55,156 nucleotides of DNA from Pseudomonas sichuanensis. Its GTDB lineage: Bacteria; Pseudomonadota; Gammaproteobacteria; Pseudomonadales; Pseudomonadaceae. Under the pieces are notes generated by a model. It made no database searches. It was not told where the DNA came from and saw nothing but the letters and a program-made list of their open reading frames with translations. Made by a program: the position numbers and the translations under genes. Location of the stretch: assembly GCF_003231305.1 (NCBI RefSeq), contig NZ_QKVM01000045.1, positions 1 to 55,156 on the forward strand, given 5' to 3'. How positions within the stretch are numbered: the first letter of the stretch is position 1; each line of letters starts with the position of its first letter. This document shows, one piece after another, positions 32,629 through 41,385 of the stretch.

Positions 32629-34812
32629 TCAATCGTTGATGGTCATCTTCTTGATGACGCACAGCAGGTGGAAGGGAAGCGGCAGTTCCTGGGTAATCTC
32701 GATTGAGGCCTCTCCCCGATCCCAGCCAAGACTTTCCAGGCGCTTGATCCCGGTGAACGACGGTGGAGGCTGATCGAGCACCTCGGACCCAAAATTTCGG
32801 AACGTGACGACCTGGTTGAGTCCGCCTTGCCCGGTTACACGGCATCCCGTGGTGTTCAGGAAGCGCAGCGTTATCTCCCCAACCCGCATGCTGTTGCCCT
32901 GGGCGCTTCCGCCCTGCCCCTGGACCTCTGGCGTGAGCGTCTTCACCCGGGTTGTGTAGTGCAGGCCGGCCTGCAGGGTCTTTGCACTGCGCGGCAAGGT
33001 GATCTGCCCAGCAGTAACAGCCATCTGCGGCATGGGCACGCCATCTGCCACCACGTCCACGATCTTGCCTTCCAGGTGGGACAGGCCACCCCAAACCGTC
33101 TGGCCTGCTGGGTTGCTGGCAGACACGCCGGCATCTACGTGGCAACCGTCAACGAAACGTTCGATGTAGCGAACCGTCGCGCCATTCACCACACGGCGCA
33201 CAACGGCGAACACCTGATCTCCATCGGCGGTCGGGATCGAGGCCACGGACTCATAGGAACCGTCGGTGATCTGCCTGGCCCAGCCAACAACGTCCTGGTC
33301 GCGGTCCACGGTCATCGTCGCCATCACGCCGTCATTCCGGACCATGAACAGGATCGATTCGGGCTCCTGCTGGTACGTCATCGAGACGATGCCGGACTCG
33401 GTTGCATGCTCGGACAGCACGGACATATCGGGAGAGCCGAAGGCATCGGAGTCGTACTTGTAGGCCATGGCCCGCAGCTTGCGGTTCGAGCGCTGCACGA
33501 AGTACAGCTCGTTGCCGATCCGCACAGGGCGCACCTTGTTGCAGCCGTAGGCCGACTGGTTCTTGACCTGGACGTTGGTCGGCGTGATGGGCTTCTCGAC
33601 ACCGCCGATCAGCGTGAACTCACCGCCGTAGGTAAGCGCGATCAAAGCGCGGACCTGGCTCATGTGGGAAATCGGGTTGATCTGGTCGCTGGCAATGGTG
33701 AACGACATGGCGTCGTCGTCTTTCGTGCCGCTCTCGAAGTTCAGGTATTCGCCGGTTCGGCTCATCCACACGGTTTGCGGGTAGTTCGTCGATCCACCGC
33801 ATGCAAGGCGCTGCTCGTACAGCGTGCCGGTAGCGGGATAGCCATTGACTGCATCCCACACCGAGGACTCAAGAGACCAGGCGCCGGCAGACGAACCCAC
33901 CGTCGACGTGAGAGCCACCTTGATGATCGCCCCTACCGCTGTCGCGTTTGTGTAGCTGCTGATCTTTACAAGCCCCTCATTGATTTTGACGAACTTGCCG
34001 ACGTCGCTAGGCCTCCACCCGGCCACGCTCAGTGAGAGCGTTATCGCAGACCCGACGGGATCCTTTGCTGATGGGGTGCAGACAGTTTGCGGAGAAAGCG
34101 TCATGTCCCAGGCGGTTATTGACGTTGAAGCGAATGCAACAAGCACGGTTACCGTTGCCACTGTCGCACTGGTTACCGATGTGATTTCGGCGATACCGCC
34201 ACCTGCGGTGATCTGCCGCCCGACGTCGGCCGCGAGGAATGCTGATGCTGATGAAGTGAATGTGCGCCCGATGCCAACGGATGCATCGGAAAGCGTCGCC
34301 GACGTAGTGAACTTGATTCCAGACTCTGAAAACGGCGTCGTAACGAATGGCGCCGGGGCAAGGGTCCACGCGGTATTGGTCACTCGCCGTAGCCGGTGAA
34401 TGGGCACCGAGGGATGGAAGATGAACATGGTGTCGGCACCCTGCACGTACTCCAGCTCACGCAGCATGGCTTCCGTGTATGGGCTGACCAACTCCAGCGG
34501 CACGCCCGGGGAGGACTCGATCTGGCTGCCGTTGGGGAAGAAGAACCGCACGTACAAGTCGCCGAACTCGACGATGTACGCCTGCTGGGTGTTGAAGACG
34601 TAGGGAATGACGATCGACAGCTTGTTGGGGTACTTGGCTGCTGCGCAGTACAGCGTGCCGTACCGCCGCATTGCGCCGCCATGCACAACTGGCCAGGCGT
34701 TCTCAACTGCCATGGCGCCATTCTGGTACCGGGCGATATCGACGCGGCCGTACATGCGCGGGGAGATCTCCCCGGCGGTGAAGTTGGTCTGGTTCAGCGT
34801 GAGGCGCGCCAT
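32629..34812 (-). CDS. Tail tubular protein B (T7 gp12-like, nozzle)
   Basis: The 727-residue protein opens ARLTLNQTNFTAGEISPRMY, the recognisable N-terminus of gp12-like nozzle proteins, followed by GRVDIARYQNGAMAVENAWP. It is beta-rich throughout. Six copies form the tail nozzle at the end of the short tail. It overlaps the tail tubular A stop by one base (ATGA-type junction). Confidence 0.88.
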   Translation of the reverse strand: MARLTLNQTNFTAGEISPRMYGRVDIARYQNGAMAVENAWPVVHGGAMRRYGTLYCAAAKYPNKLSIVIPYVFNTQQAYIVEFGDLYVRFFFPNGSQIESSPGVPLELVSPYTEAMLRELEYVQGADTMFIFHPSVPIHRLRRVTNTAWTLAPAPFVTTPFSESGIKFTTSATLSDASVGIGRTFTSSASAFLAADVGRQITAGGGIAEITSVTSATVATVTVLVAFASTSITAWDMTLSPQTVCTPSAKDPVGSAITLSLSVAGWRPSDVGKFVKINEGLVKISSYTNATAVGAIIKVALTSTVGSSAGAWSLESSVWDAVNGYPATGTLYEQRLACGGSTNYPQTVWMSRTGEYLNFESGTKDDDAMSFTIASDQINPISHMSQVRALIALTYGGEFTLIGGVEKPITPTNVQVKNQSAYGCNKVRPVRIGNELYFVQRSNRKLRAMAYKYDSDAFGSPDMSVLSEHATESGIVSMTYQQEPESILFMVRNDGVMATMTVDRDQDVVGWARQITDGSYESVASIPTADGDQVFAVVRRVVNGATVRYIERFVDGCHVDAGVSASNPAGQTVWGGLSHLEGKIVDVVADGVPMPQMAVTAGQITLPRSAKTLQAGLHYTTRVKTLTPEVQGQGGSAQGNSMRVGEITLRFLNTTGCRVTGQGGLNQVVTFRNFGSEVLDQPPPSFTGIKRLESLGWDRGEASIEITQELPLPFHLLCVIKKMTIND

Positions 34813-35408
34813 CAGCGAGTACTCCAGCCATTGGCGAACCGAGCCCCAAGCAGGTGCTCATTGCCCAGGGTCTGTGGCGGATCTTCCTGGCCATCTACGG
34901 CCTTGGCCTGGCGGGTGGCCTGGACCAGTTCAGCACGTCGGCTATCGCGCTCGGAAGTGGACTGGGTGACCGGATACGCGAGCACCGCGGCCATGGCGGT
35001 GGTCATCAAGTCGACAAGGTGCGAATCCCAGGTGCTTTCTACCTCGTTGCGGAAGACGTAGCGCAGGTCAACCGCCGGGTCATTCGTTAGGATGCTGCGC
35101 TTCTCGACCAGGTAGTCGATCTGGCACCCGCCATAGCCAACCTCCAGAACTCTCAGGCAGTCGGCCGGCAGCTCGAAGGCGTAGGCCCACTCGAACGCAG
35201 GTGCGTCAGCAATGGGCGCAAGCTGGACACGGGTGATGCAGCAGTTCCAGGGGTGGGCCCGCAGCACGCTGTCGCGCTGGTAGGGGTAGAGGTTCGCGCA
35301 AAGCCTTGCGCGATCAAGGTTGTTCTGGTCTGCAAAGTCGTTGATCGGCTGAGAGCCAAGCATCAGCAGCGCATTGGAGCAAATCGAGACACCGGTAACC
35401 ATCGCCAT
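34812..35408 (-). CDS. Tail tubular protein A (T7 gp11-like, adaptor)
   Basis: The 198-residue protein has the gp11 N-terminus (VTGVSICSNALLMLGSQPIN, RARLCANLYPYQRDSVLRAH, then PWNCC). Twelve copies form the ring between portal and nozzle and bear the fibres in T7. The start at 35,408 is preceded by GGAGGG. The frame runs further upstream into the terminator, which is untenable. Confidence 0.9.
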   Translation of the reverse strand: MAMVTGVSICSNALLMLGSQPINDFADQNNLDRARLCANLYPYQRDSVLRAHPWNCCITRVQLAPIADAPAFEWAYAFELPADCLRVLEVGYGGCQIDYLVEKRSILTNDPAVDLRYVFRNEVESTWDSHLVDLMTTAMAAVLAYPVTQSTSERDSRRAELVQATRQAKAVDGQEDPPQTLGNEHLLGARFANGWSTR

Positions 35409-35425
35409 GCCGAGGCCCTCCACAT

Positions 35426-35451
35426 AAAGAAACCGGGGCACTAGGCCCCGG
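35426..35451 (-). terminator. Terminator between capsid and tail genes
   Basis: On the minus strand, CCGGGGC and GCCCCGG form a 7-bp stem followed by TTTCTTT. It lies 30 bases after the stop of the probable cement gene and before the tail tubular A start, where T7 has its T-phi terminator after gene 10. Partial read-through is expected since the tail genes follow. Confidence 0.8.
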
Positions 35452-35480
35452 CAAAGAAAACGCCATCCATGGCAGCCCGA

Positions 35481-35945
35481 TCAGTTCTGCTGGGCGTACT
35501 GCGCAACCAGGGTGATTACCTGCCCGGCTTGCAGTGCGGCACCGGCGACCACAGAGCGAAGTTCGCTGGTGTCGGTGGCATCGCCTGGTTTGGTGACCAG
35601 CACGTCGAACAGCGCGCCGTTGGCGTACTGCGCTTCGGCCACTGCGCTACCGGCGGTGGTCACGGCAGTGGCTGCCAGGTAACGCGCCGGGGTCACTGGG
35701 TCGCCCAGGTTGAGGGTGGAAGATGCCGCGCCGGCAGCGAAATACAGCTTGGTGGTTGGCATCAGGCGAGCGTTGAAGGGCAGGAAGCCCCACGAGATGT
35801 ACTCGCCGATGCCGGGGCCGCCGGACGCCGGGACGGTGTAGGTGCTGATGAAGATCTGGACGTCGCCGCCCTGGAGGTTGGGTTTGGTCAGGGTCTGCGG
35901 GAATGCCACGCGGGCCGCTGCCAGAGAGCCGTTGCCGTTTGCCAT
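35481..35945 (-). CDS. Probable capsid cement/decoration protein (Bbp16-like)
   Basis: The 154-residue, beta-rich protein (MANGNGSLAAARVAFPQTLT ... QVITLVAQYAQQN) lies directly after the major capsid gene. In Bordetella phage BPP-1 the gene after the capsid encodes the jelly-roll cement protein Bbp16, and size and position agree. AGGAGT precedes the ATG. The role as a stabilising outer capsid protein is inferred from order, not from a recognised motif. Confidence 0.6.
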   Translation of the reverse strand: MANGNGSLAAARVAFPQTLTKPNLQGGDVQIFISTYTVPASGGPGIGEYISWGFLPFNARLMPTTKLYFAAGAASSTLNLGDPVTPARYLAATAVTTAGSAVAEAQYANGALFDVLVTKPGDATDTSELRSVVAGAALQAGQVITLVAQYAQQN

Positions 35946-35990
35946 AGTGTTACTCCTGAATGGGGTTGAGGGCGAGAACAGCGAAGCCCC

Positions 35991-36857
35991 TTACGGGTCG
36001 TTCGCGGCGATCTCGACGACCTTCTCTTCTTCCACGCGCACGGCACCCAGACTCTGCTTGGCGTAGATCCGGACGTTGAAGCCTTTGCCCGGATCCTCGC
36101 CAACGCGGGTGGTGATCTCCTTGCCCTTGCCCAGCGTCACACCGGACTTGGCCCAGGCGTACACGAAGCGAGTGTTCCCGACCTTCACGAAACGCTCGGA
36201 CGGGATCCAGCGGAAGCCCAGCCAGGTGCCCTTGAGGCTACCCTCCTGCAGCATCTTGATGGCCATGAAGTCGGCGCTGGTGAGCTGGGTGTCGGCCAGA
36301 ATGTCGACCAGGGCGTTGGCGTGGTAGCCCATGTAGAGCTCTTCGCCGTTTTCCTCGTCGGCCTCGTTCTGGCGGAAGATCTTCTTGGCCTGAATGATCT
36401 TGGCCTTGGTGAGACCAGTACCGCCCACTGCGATCTTCTGCGAAGCCGGCAGAATCACGCTGCCAGTTGCGCTGGAACGGGCCGGCCCACCAAAGGCCGA
36501 GATGATCACGTCGTCCTTGGCGCGGTTCATGCCAGCAACCATGGCCTGGACGTAGTCCGAGGTCGGGTCGACCAGCATGCGGATCTTGTCCTGGTCGTCG
36601 ACCATGTCGCCGTCTTCCCAGTCGTAGAGGTCCACGAACCGGGTCGAGTGCGGCTGGTCGTTGATCGGGGTATCGCCGTGGCGCTGAGTGCGGCGCTGCG
36701 CGGTGCGCTGGCCAAGGCGGTTCACGGACTTCGACATGCCCACGATGTTGGGCTCGATGGTCACCGCTCCTTCGAAGCGGGACATTTTCTGTTGCGCGAC
36801 GTGCTTGAAGTTGTCAGCGAACTGCTGCACGAACGCTTCGGTGATGAACTGGGACAT
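35991..36857 (-). CDS. Major capsid protein (BPP-1-like)
   Basis: The 288-residue protein (MSQFITEAFVQQFADNFKHV ... EEKVVEIAANDP) has the features of the BPP-1/F116-type capsid family: an acidic RFVDLYDWEDGDMVDDQDKI stretch, AMVAGMNRAKDDVIISAFGG, and a C-terminal FVYAWAKSGVTLGKGKEITT. It forms the icosahedral shell. The start at 36,857 was chosen over an upstream frame because of the family N-terminus. It follows a 203-base gap holding late hairpin copy 3. Confidence 0.85.
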   Translation of the reverse strand: MSQFITEAFVQQFADNFKHVAQQKMSRFEGAVTIEPNIVGMSKSVNRLGQRTAQRRTQRHGDTPINDQPHSTRFVDLYDWEDGDMVDDQDKIRMLVDPTSDYVQAMVAGMNRAKDDVIISAFGGPARSSATGSVILPASQKIAVGGTGLTKAKIIQAKKIFRQNEADEENGEELYMGYHANALVDILADTQLTSADFMAIKMLQEGSLKGTWLGFRWIPSERFVKVGNTRFVYAWAKSGVTLGKGKEITTRVGEDPGKGFNVRIYAKQSLGAVRVEEEKVVEIAANDP

Positions 36858-37030
36858 ACGATGCACTCCAATGCGGATTCGGGTGTGCCTTCCGGGTATC
36901 CGCTGTGCGGGCCGGGGTTCCTGGCGTGCATCGGCATTGCTGCGCCTGGGGCTGGCCGGGTATCTGCGCGCCACCGCAGGCCGGCCCGGTATTGCTACCG
37001 GGATGCCTGTGATGGTCGGAGTTGCTGGGT

Positions 37031-37049
37031 GTCGGTTTCCCGACTATTT
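37031..37049 (-). repeat. Late hairpin element, copy 3
   Basis: On the minus strand, AAATAGTCGGGAAACCGAC forms a perfect GTCGG/CCGAC stem with a GAAA loop. It lies 12 bases after the scaffold gene stop and 174 bases before the capsid start, in the longest gap of the late region. Confidence 0.75.
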
Positions 37050-37060
37050 GGCGGGAGCGC

Positions 37061-37909
37061 TTACGCGCCGAGGCGGGAAGGCTGCTTGTTGAATCTGGCG
37101 TTGTAGAGCTGATCGAGTTGCTGCTGAATGCCGACTCGCTTCGGATCGTGCGCCGGCAGGTCCTGCAGCTGCTGCCGCAGGTCGGCAGTCTTGACCGCGA
37201 AGTCTTGCTCGTTGACCACGCCAGCAGTGATGAGCGTGTCTTCTTGCAGCTCCTTGCCGATGTTGGCGGTGAAGGCGATGAAGTCAGGGTCGTTGCCGTA
37301 CTTGGCCATCAGCGCCTGGAAGTTGCCCGGCTGGCCCTCTGGGCTGGCAAAGGCCTCGGCAGCGCGGTAGGACGAGCGCACCCCGGCCTGCATCGCCTGA
37401 TCGTCAGTCCACACGCCCTTGAGCGCTGCGGTGCAGTCCTGCTGGTTGAGCTGCACGCCGCCCTCGACCAGGCCGGGAGCAACCTTCATGTATTCGCCGA
37501 GCACGTACTCGACCTGGGCATTGGTCATGCCCTTGGCGTGGGCGCCCTTCAAGAAAGCCTGGCTGCTCTCGTCGGCCTTGAACTCGTCCCAGTTGAAGCC
37601 CTCGACACCTTCCAGCTTGACGGCGTACTCGTCGGCGCTCTTGGGCGGCGCATCGCCAGAGCCCATGCGGGTTTCCAGGTGCTTGTAGGCCTCGGCAACC
37701 TTCCGCGACGATGCTTCAAGATCAAGGCTGCCGTCCTCTTTGTTGGTGCGGTACTTCTCGGGCATCCAGTCGGTGGTGGCGCCGCCGTTGAGCACAGAGC
37801 CAGCTGATTGGGCTGCAGCTTGTTGATTGGCACCGGCGCCAGGGTCGCCACCCTCGCCCGCCTCTTGTTGCAGGAAATGGCCGAGACGGCCGTGGATGAA
37901 CCAGTTCAT
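37061..37909 (-). CDS. Scaffolding protein (capsid assembly)
   Basis: The 282-residue, acidic and helix-rich protein has a low-complexity N-terminus (about 18-45, Gly/Ala/Gln). It then has a conserved-looking centre (DWMPEKYRTNKEDGSLDLEA, YKHLETRMGSGDAPPKSADE) and a basic C-terminus (ARFNKQPSRLGA) that fits a capsid-binding helix. It lies just before the capsid gene, as T7 gp9 and BPP-1 Bbp18 do. It should direct procapsid assembly and leave before DNA fills the head. Confidence 0.8.
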   Translation of the reverse strand: MNWFIHGRLGHFLQQEAGEGGDPGAGANQQAAAQSAGSVLNGGATTDWMPEKYRTNKEDGSLDLEASSRKVAEAYKHLETRMGSGDAPPKSADEYAVKLEGVEGFNWDEFKADESSQAFLKGAHAKGMTNAQVEYVLGEYMKVAPGLVEGGVQLNQQDCTAALKGVWTDDQAMQAGVRSSYRAAEAFASPEGQPGNFQALMAKYGNDPDFIAFTANIGKELQEDTLITAGVVNEQDFAVKTADLRQQLQDLPAHDPKRVGIQQQLDQLYNARFNKQPSRLGA

Positions 37910-38154
37910 TGCGATTCCTCGTCGGGTTGGTCCTGCACGCCATTGGCGCGGTTGATGCGCAGCAGGATGTGGTCCAGCACCTCACGGTTGCCGGCCTGCA
38001 TGTAGGTCTTGAGTACGGCATCGATGCCGCCCACGGTGACGGCGTTGCGAGCGAAACGGCTGATCAGGGCGTCAAGGACGATCCGGCCCTCGGCGTGTTG
38101 CTCGAACACGCGCTTGAACATGTCGTCCATCTGCTCTGAGGTGTACTGGGTCAT
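37906..38154 (-). CDS. Bbp19-like small phage protein
   Basis: The 82-residue helical protein (MTQYTSEQMDDMFKRVFEQH ... INRANGVQDQPDEESQ) lies between portal and scaffold, joined to both by ATGA-type overlaps. BPP-1 Bbp19 has this place and size. Its function is unknown; a portal or scaffold accessory is likely. Confidence 0.65.
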   Translation of the reverse strand: MTQYTSEQMDDMFKRVFEQHAEGRIVLDALISRFARNAVTVGGIDAVLKTYMQAGNREVLDHILLRINRANGVQDQPDEESQ

Positions 38155-39764
38155 GCTGCCGTGCCTTGTTGTTTGAGGGCCGCCTGACCGGCCATCTGCT
38201 GCATTGCCATGGCCTGCTGCTGCTCGGCGGCCTGCTGTTGTGCCTGGGCTCGCTGTTCGCGCATGGCATCTCGGTCGGTCTCACTGCGGATGACGGAGGA
38301 CGGGACGCCCAGGGCCTCGCCACGGAAGCGGGCGGCGGCGTCAAGGTCGACGTTGTCCATTGCATCGGGGGCCTGGCCTGCTGCTGCCTGGGCCTGCGCT
38401 GCCTGAGCACAGCCGGCGACGTACTGGTCAATGGCCGTGACCTCTTCGAGCTTCTGCGCCCGGGCCAGCGGGCTCAGGTAACGCACGGTGAAGTTGCGGC
38501 CACCCAGGGATTCCGGGGCTTCGCCGAGGATGCCGGCGCGGAATGCGATGCCGAAGCAGCGCTCGATCATGGGTTGCAGGTACTCGGTCTGGAGTCGGCC
38601 GTACACCGGGCCCAGCAGCTGGCGGATCAGGTTCACCCGGACGTGCACCTCGGTCGCGGTCATGGCCGGGCCGTCCTGCGCCTGGAGCTGGTCTGCCATC
38701 AGGGTTTTCCTGACTGCGGCCTGCAACCGCGTGATGCGGCTGTCGGAGTAGTTGAAGTTCGAACCGGTCTGCAACGGCTTCATGCTGTCGACGGAGTTGG
38801 CCACGATGATCTTGCGCGGGCCCACCTTGACGGTCTTGGGGTTGAGCACGCCGTCGTCTTCGGCGATCCACATACCCGCGATGGCCAGGTCTCCGGCAGC
38901 CAGGTCCATGCGCACCATCTCGTTGAGCGTGCGGGCATCTGGCAGCGCGTCCATCACCGGGCCGGTGGCGTACACGCTGTCGGGGATCATCATCCAGCGC
39001 GGGACCACCACGGGCATCTCGTGATAGCCCGACTCGCTAACCAGCTTCTTGGCGGAAACCTCCACCTTGCAGCTGGCGACCGGCATGTTCTTCGCCAGGC
39101 GGGCGCCGACCATGTGCGTGCTGCGCGGGTAGATGGCATGCACGAACTCAACCAGCTCCTGCGGCTTATCCTTGGCCAGCTTGCGGGTGTTCTCGCTGAC
39201 GTTGTCCTCGCCGAACTCGTTGATGGCCTGCTCGGCAGTCAGCTTGTACGAGCGATACACCGTGTCGATCTTGCCGCCCGGCTTGGATGCCGAGCAGTAC
39301 ACGCCCGAAAGCGGCCAGAGGTCGAAGACGAAGCCGCCCCGCTCCCGGTCGCTGTCGATGTGCAGCGCGAACCAGCCGGCGCACACTTCGTCGAGCAGGC
39401 CCTCGAACGCCGCGGCGTCGAAGTTCGAGGCATGGATGTTCTCCCAGATGATCTGGGCGCCATCATCGAGCCAGCGGCGCTCGTCTTCGCTCTCCTGGCC
39501 CACGTCCAGGCCGAACCACAGGCTGTTGGCCGGGGTCAGCCCGGACTGGATCGATGAAGCCAGGATGCGCGCCGAGTCAGTGGTGGTGCCGTCGAAGATG
39601 CGCGCCCTGCGGTTCAGCGCTTCCTGGGCGGTCATCATCTCGCAGTAGAACCCGTTGCCGCGCATCGGGTATGTGTGGTCGAAGCAGTCGCGCCAGACCT
39701 GCTCATGCGGGCTACGCAGCGACTTGAGCACGCCCAAGGTCTTGCAGATCTGGTCAGCGTTCAT
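38151..39764 (-). CDS. Portal (head-tail connector) protein, T7 gp8-like
   Basis: The 537-residue protein shows the T7-type portal family pattern: FDHTYPMRGNGFYCEMM, TTTDSARILASSIQSGLTPA, NSLWFGL near the N-terminus, and AMTATEVHVRVNLIRQLLGP, VYGRLQTEYLQPMIERCF in the clip/stem region. A Gln/Ala-rich C-terminal tail (about 470-537) follows. Twelve copies form the ring through which DNA enters and leaves. It is the first large head gene of the late operon. Confidence 0.92.
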   Translation of the reverse strand: MNADQICKTLGVLKSLRSPHEQVWRDCFDHTYPMRGNGFYCEMMTAQEALNRRARIFDGTTTDSARILASSIQSGLTPANSLWFGLDVGQESEDERRWLDDGAQIIWENIHASNFDAAAFEGLLDEVCAGWFALHIDSDRERGGFVFDLWPLSGVYCSASKPGGKIDTVYRSYKLTAEQAINEFGEDNVSENTRKLAKDKPQELVEFVHAIYPRSTHMVGARLAKNMPVASCKVEVSAKKLVSESGYHEMPVVVPRWMMIPDSVYATGPVMDALPDARTLNEMVRMDLAAGDLAIAGMWIAEDDGVLNPKTVKVGPRKIIVANSVDSMKPLQTGSNFNYSDSRITRLQAAVRKTLMADQLQAQDGPAMTATEVHVRVNLIRQLLGPVYGRLQTEYLQPMIERCFGIAFRAGILGEAPESLGGRNFTVRYLSPLARAQKLEEVTAIDQYVAGCAQAAQAQAAAGQAPDAMDNVDLDAAARFRGEALGVPSSVIRSETDRDAMREQRAQAQQQAAEQQQAMAMQQMAGQAALKQQGTAA

Positions 39765-39976
39765 GCCCCGAGAGTCCTTTTGCCTTGCTCGATGACGGTG
39801 CCCGCGGCGCCGCCGGCAGACAGCAGGCTGCTTTCGGCCTTGCGCTTCTTGCGGATCGCGGTTTCTTCGTTGGCCTTCTTGGCCGCTTCATCAGCGGCCT
39901 TCTGCGCGTTGTCTTCTGGCTGCGTTGGCGGCACATAGACGACCTCAGGCTCTTTTGGTCTTTTCTTGCTTCCCAT
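39761..39976 (-). CDS. Small basic phage protein
   Basis: The 71-residue, highly charged protein (MGSKKRPKEPEVVYVPPTQP ... GTVIEQGKRTLGA) overlaps the portal start as ATGA. It is probably helical and disordered at the N-terminus. No family recognised; a virion accessory is possible from its place. Confidence 0.6.
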   Translation of the reverse strand: MGSKKRPKEPEVVYVPPTQPEDNAQKAADEAAKKANEETAIRKKRKAESSLLSAGGAAGTVIEQGKRTLGA

Positions 39977-39979
39977 GGG

Positions 39980-40396
39980 TCACTCCTTGCGCGCTGGCAG
40001 TTCTGGGCAGAGCCAGCCGTGCTCGGTGAGCACCGCTTGCTGGCGGGCTTGCAGCTGCTGCGCGGCGGGCTTGGCTACCTCGGCAACAGCTGATGCTGGT
40101 GCTGGTGCGGCAGGTGCTGGATCGGCAGGCTTCACGAATGGCGCGCCACCGGTGTTCAGGCGGTCGGCCTCGGCCTGGGCGGCTTCCTTGGCGCCATCGC
40201 CAGCGGCCACGAAGTCGCTGAACCAGTCGCCATGCTCGGCGCCGACCGGCGTGTAGAAGATCCGATAGCGACCACCGCCGTTGTGCTTGCCGACGTACTC
40301 GGGCTCGGCCTTGGTGTCGGTGGTGATCTGCTGCGCGGCTGGTTCGATGGTCGGCTGCCCAGGGGTCTGCACCTGGAGGTTGTCGGGGGCTGGCAT
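39980..40396 (-). CDS. Phage protein of unknown function, Pro/Ala-rich
   Basis: The frame has a Pro/Gln-rich N-terminus, a central beta-type segment (YRIFYTPVGAEHGDWFSDFV) and an Ala/Pro linker before QQAVLTEHGWLCPELPARKE. The start at 40,396 has a GAGG ribosome site; two ATGs at 40,441 and 40,438 lie close to late hairpin copy 2 and have none. It is the first gene after the lysis cassette. Confidence 0.5.
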   Translation of the reverse strand: MPAPDNLQVQTPGQPTIEPAAQQITTDTKAEPEYVGKHNGGGRYRIFYTPVGAEHGDWFSDFVAAGDGAKEAAQAEADRLNTGGAPFVKPADPAPAAPAPASAVAEVAKPAAQQLQARQQAVLTEHGWLCPELPARKE

Positions 40397-40452
40397 GTGC
40401 TGGGCCTCGGTCGATTGGGTATCGGGAGGCCCCAGCATCATGTGGGGAAGGC

Positions 40453-40471
40453 GTCGGAATCCCGACTATTT
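40453..40471 (-). repeat. Late hairpin element, copy 2
   Basis: On the minus strand, AAATAGTCGGGATTCCGAC keeps a perfect GTCGG/CCGAC stem with loop GATT instead of GAAA. The AAATAG includes the stop codon of Rz. It lies between the lysis cassette and the head genes. Confidence 0.7.
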
Positions 40472-40918
40472 CGGCGCGGCGCAGGCGGTGCGGACGTAGT
40501 CTTGGAGCGCGCTCAAGGCGCGGATGGCGTCGTCACCGTCGTTGGCGACTCGGACAATTCGTTCAGCAGCCGCTGGGTCAAGTTCGGCTCGCGCTTCTGC
40601 ATGGTCCAGGCTGGCGGTGGTGCTGGCGGCTCGCACGACGGGGCACTTGGCTGGGACTGACAACCGGCGCTGGCCAGCAGCGACAGCAGCACGAATGTCG
40701 GCATTGGTCTGGTTCGCACGCTCTCTCTCCTGGGTGTGCTGGGTGTCGAGCTGGCCCAGCAGTTTGATAGTGGTTTTCCTGCTTCGCTCGGAAGACTCCA
40801 ATTCTTCGATTCTGAGCGTTTTCGACCGAAGCGCATCCTTGGTATGGTCGAGCGCCCAAAACGCTCCCAGCGCGACGACAGCAAGCGCAGCGATGGCCGC
40901 CAAGAGGTACTTGGTCAC
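40466..40918 (-). CDS. Rz-like inner-membrane spanin
   Basis: The 150-residue protein has one N-terminal transmembrane helix (KYLLAAIAALAVVALGAFWA) and a long periplasmic coiled-coil (ALRSKTLRIEELESSERSRK, QDTQHTQERERANQTNADIR-type heptads). The GTG start at 40,918 overlaps the lysozyme stop (GTGA). With the nested Rz1 lipoprotein it joins inner and outer membranes and completes host lysis. Confidence 0.8.
   Translation of the reverse strand: MTKYLLAAIAALAVVALGAFWALDHTKDALRSKTLRIEELESSERSRKTTIKLLGQLDTQHTQERERANQTNADIRAAVAAGQRRLSVPAKCPVVRAASTTASLDHAEARAELDPAAAERIVRVANDGDDAIRALSALQDYVRTACAAPK
40513..40719 (-). CDS. Rz1-like outer-membrane spanin lipoprotein, nested in Rz
   Basis: In another frame wholly inside Rz, this 68-residue protein (GTG start, AGGAGA 8 bases upstream) has a lipoprotein signal with lipobox LASAGC and a Pro-rich mature chain (SCEPPAPPPAW). 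Both features define Rz1. An ATG at 40,704 is an alternative start. Nested Rz/Rz1 pairs are known from lambda. Confidence 0.8.
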   Translation of the reverse strand: MRTRPMPTFVLLSLLASAGCQSQPSAPSCEPPAPPPAWTMQKREPNLTQRLLNELSESPTTVTTPSAP

Positions 40919-41385
40919 AACCCGACCTCGCACAGCTCCCTTTCGGCCTGACGACGCTTGACCAGGCCGCCGAGCTTCTGGCCGCCGGCATACACCCAGC
41001 GGTCGAGCTGGGCACAGGCCCCACGAGCATCGCCAGCGTTCAGCTTGCGCAGCAGCGTGCTGGTGGCGAATGCCGTGGGGCCGACGTTGTACACGAACGA
41101 GCACAGCGCGGCGCGGCGGGCGGGCGGCATGGCTGCAAGAGCCAGCTTATCGACCGAGGTGCAGGCCTGGCCCAGCTCACCGGCCAGCAGTCTGCTGCAC
41201 TCGTCCGGGGTCTTGGTCTGGCCCAGCTTCACGCCGGCCGTACTGCCGTAGCAGATGGTTGGGATGCCCACCGGGTCGATGTAGGCCACCAGGGAGCGCC
41301 CCTCGAAGTGAGAGACAAGGGCTGTGGCCATGGCCAGGCTGCCGGCCGCCGCGTAGCCCAGGACGCGCTGCTTGATCGGGCTCAT
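40915..41385 (-). CDS. SAR-type endolysin (GH24 lysozyme)
   Basis: The 156-residue muramidase has the T4-type catalytic triad E28-D37-T43 with exact 9 and 6 residue spacing (FEGRSLVAYIDPVGIPT). Before it is a weakly hydrophobic, Ala/Gly/Ser-rich N-terminal segment (VLGYAAAGSLAMATALVS), the type that acts as a signal-arrest-release domain. It would be exported inactive and freed when the holin depolarises the membrane. Its start overlaps the holin stop (ATGA). Confidence 0.88.
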   Translation of the reverse strand: MSPIKQRVLGYAAAGSLAMATALVSHFEGRSLVAYIDPVGIPTICYGSTAGVKLGQTKTPDECSRLLAGELGQACTSVDKLALAAMPPARRAALCSFVYNVGPTAFATSTLLRKLNAGDARGACAQLDRWVYAGGQKLGGLVKRRQAERELCEVGL

